Positions 62,692 to 64,000 of a stretch of DNA of 64,000 nt are shown in pieces (position 1 is the stretch's first letter; each line of letters starts with the position of its first letter). Source of the stretch: Flavobacterium nackdongense (GTDB taxonomy: Bacteria > Bacteroidota > Bacteroidia > Flavobacteriales > Flavobacteriaceae); assembly GCF_004355225.1 (NCBI RefSeq), contig NZ_CP037933.1:4153228-4217227 (forward strand), given 5' to 3'. Position numbers and translations under genes: made by a program. The notes under the pieces are model-generated. The model was given only the letters and a program-made list of their open reading frames with translations. It ran no database searches and had not been told where the DNA came from.

Positions 62692-64000
62692 ATGGAACAA
62701 CAAAAAACATTTCACGAATTTATAACAAAATATTCTTTCGTTATCCCTAACTATCAACGTGCTTATTCCTGGGGAGAAAAACAGTTAAATCCATTTATCA
62801 ATGATATTTTAGAACATTGCGATAACAACGATGATTCATCTGATGATACAACCTATTATCTTGGTCATTATATTTTAGAAAACTCAAACAATAGTGATAA
62901 ATTTGAAATAGTTGATGGACAACAACGTATAAGTACCATTTACTTATTCTTATTAGTTTGCGGATATTTAAAAGAAAAAAATTACATCAATGGAATTGAT
63001 TTCTACCCTGTATCTTATGATAAATTAGGGTTAGAAGAAATCAAGGCTATTTTAAATACAAGAAAAAATGTTGATACTGAACTTGAAAAACTTCTAGAAA
63101 ATTCAAAAACATCTTCACTGAAGAGAATGATTGAAGCGGTTAGATTATTTAAAGCAGCTTTTTCTACTTCTAAAAAAAATGACTCCGTATTAAATGTTGA
63201 TGAAATTGATGATTATATCCAAATTATAAACAAAGCATATTGCTCGGTTGCAATTTTTAATGACAAATCTGTTGCTTCACAAATATTTGAATTACACAAT
63301 ACAAGAGGAGTAAAACTTACCGAAACTGAGAAAGTAAAAGCACTTTTGATGAAGAATATTTATATTCATTCATCAACACCAATAGAAGCAGAAAAAAATA
63401 TTCAAGAAATTCAAGAAAATTTTGCGAGAATTTTTGAATTAGAAGAGAAAGCAAGTGAAGTTTGGTTGCGCGGAGATATGCCTTTAGATACAATCTTAAT
63501 GCACCATTTACGAGCTGTAGAAGATGGTAACAAAATTGAAAATTTTGGTTCTCCACAATGGTTTGAGGGAGATAGAGGTTCTTTTGAATATGTAAAAGAA
63601 TCATTATCTATAAAAAACAAAGAAGAAATTGTAGTCTATGCAAAAAGAATAGCAGAAGAATTTGCTAGATCAATGGAAATTATAACTGTTGATATTCCAA
63701 ATGCCGACAAGAAAGATAATAATCATTTAATAGGAGACGTTTTGCTTTTAGATAAAAACAAAAGTCTTATTTTCTTACTTCGAGCATTCAGATCCGATAA
63801 TTCTATTAATTACAATCTTATTAAACGATGGGAAAATTTTGTCTTATGCTATGACATAATCTATTGGAACGGTTTTTTTTACCGTGCACAATATCGAGAT
63901 AGTTTTGGTGCTATTTATGCAAGTTTAAAACCAAATTCAGGTTTTAATGATTGTAATGACTTGTTGTTAGAATTTTATAAGGGTAAATGGTTTGGTTCAG
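62692..64000 (+). CDS. DUF262 (GmrS/ParB-like) protein, 3' end outside window
   Basis: The frame opens at ATG 62692 and stays open to the window end (436 codons). The N-terminal domain is DUF262: FVIPNYQRAYSWGEKQL, LGHYILEN and the hallmark D75-G-Q-Q-R79 (IVDGQQRIST), a ParB-related nucleotide-hydrolysing site. FELHNTRGVKLTETEKVKALLM follows near 203-224, as in GmrSD-type enzymes that cut modified DNA. In those proteins a DUF1524 HNH nuclease (GmrD) comes later; that part would lie beyond 64,000. It is 10 bp after the acidic helical protein gene, so the two form an operon. Confidence 0.88.
   Translation, partial: MEQQKTFHEFITKYSFVIPNYQRAYSWGEKQLNPFINDILEHCDNNDDSSDDTTYYLGHYILENSNNSDKFEIVDGQQRISTIYLFLLVCGYLKEKNYINGIDFYPVSYDKLGLEEIKAILNTRKNVDTELEKLLENSKTSSLKRMIEAVRLFKAAFSTSKKNDSVLNVDEIDDYIQIINKAYCSVAIFNDKSVASQIFELHNTRGVKLTETEKVKALLMKNIYIHSSTPIEAEKNIQEIQENFARIFELEEKASEVWLRGDMPLDTILMHHLRAVEDGNKIENFGSPQWFEGDRGSFEYVKESLSIKNKEEIVVYAKRIAEEFARSMEIITVDIPNADKKDNNHLIGDVLLLDKNKSLIFLLRAFRSDNSINYNLIKRWENFVLCYDIIYWNGFFYRAQYRDSFGAIYASLKPNSGFNDCNDLLLEFYKGKWFGS

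Overview
The window looks like a chromosome segment of a member of the Flavobacteriia, most likely Flavobacterium or a close relative. The DNA is AT-rich, many secreted proteins end in type IX secretion (T9SS) C-terminal sorting domains (YPNP motif plus short basic tail), and the gene families are those of Bacteroidota polysaccharide degraders. The species cannot be read from the sequence.

Positions 1-36,750 are a large polysaccharide-utilisation region. A rightward block (1-11,941) holds a T9SS protein fragment, GH2, a GH28-type beta-helix enzyme, a DUF1080 lipoprotein, a double GH43-type protein, two more GH43 enzymes and a clan GH-A-like enzyme. A leftward block (12,165-28,095) holds large T9SS-exported beta-helix and adhesin-like proteins, a 66-residue PID-CTERM-like protein, and a tight operon sulfatase / DUF4380 / GH43-CBM6 / GH43-CBM6. 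A second rightward operon (28,298-36,661) encodes GH43, GH28, sulfatase, GH27, GH43 and a sodium/solute symporter. Together they suggest surface and periplasmic breakdown of a sulfated, branched glycan (arabinose/xylose, galactose and possibly uronic acid linkages), with monomer uptake by the symporter. No SusC/SusD pair, regulator or sulfatase-maturing enzyme lies in the window.

Positions 37,044-44,496 are a leftward type I restriction-modification operon, hsdR / FRG-domain protein / hsdM / DUF1016 nuclease / hsdS. Its hsdS and DUF1016 genes carry GC-rich palindromic repeats inside the coding sequence. Positions 44,600-48,130 hold a truncated ORF next to a junction-like sequence, a small HTH-like gene, a phage-like cassette (252-residue protein, DUF5675, two small membrane proteins) and two conserved small genes.

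Positions 48,128-50,890 hold no convincing gene. They contain at least a dozen long hairpins arranged as about 239-bp and about 328-bp tandem units. Many stem mismatches would be G-U pairs in a + strand RNA, and the last hairpin keeps the outer stem while both inner arms change together. This is the most unusual feature of the window.

Positions 50,891-58,943 are a leftward heavy-metal efflux operon (DUF6660-like protein, CzcA fused to a TolC-type channel, CzcB, P-type ATPase). Identical 55-bp direct repeats lie on both sides. Positions 59,380-64,000 carry an orphan gene, then a rightward group of a WYL regulator, a DEDDh exonuclease, an acidic unknown protein and a DUF262 (GmrS-like) gene cut by the window end.
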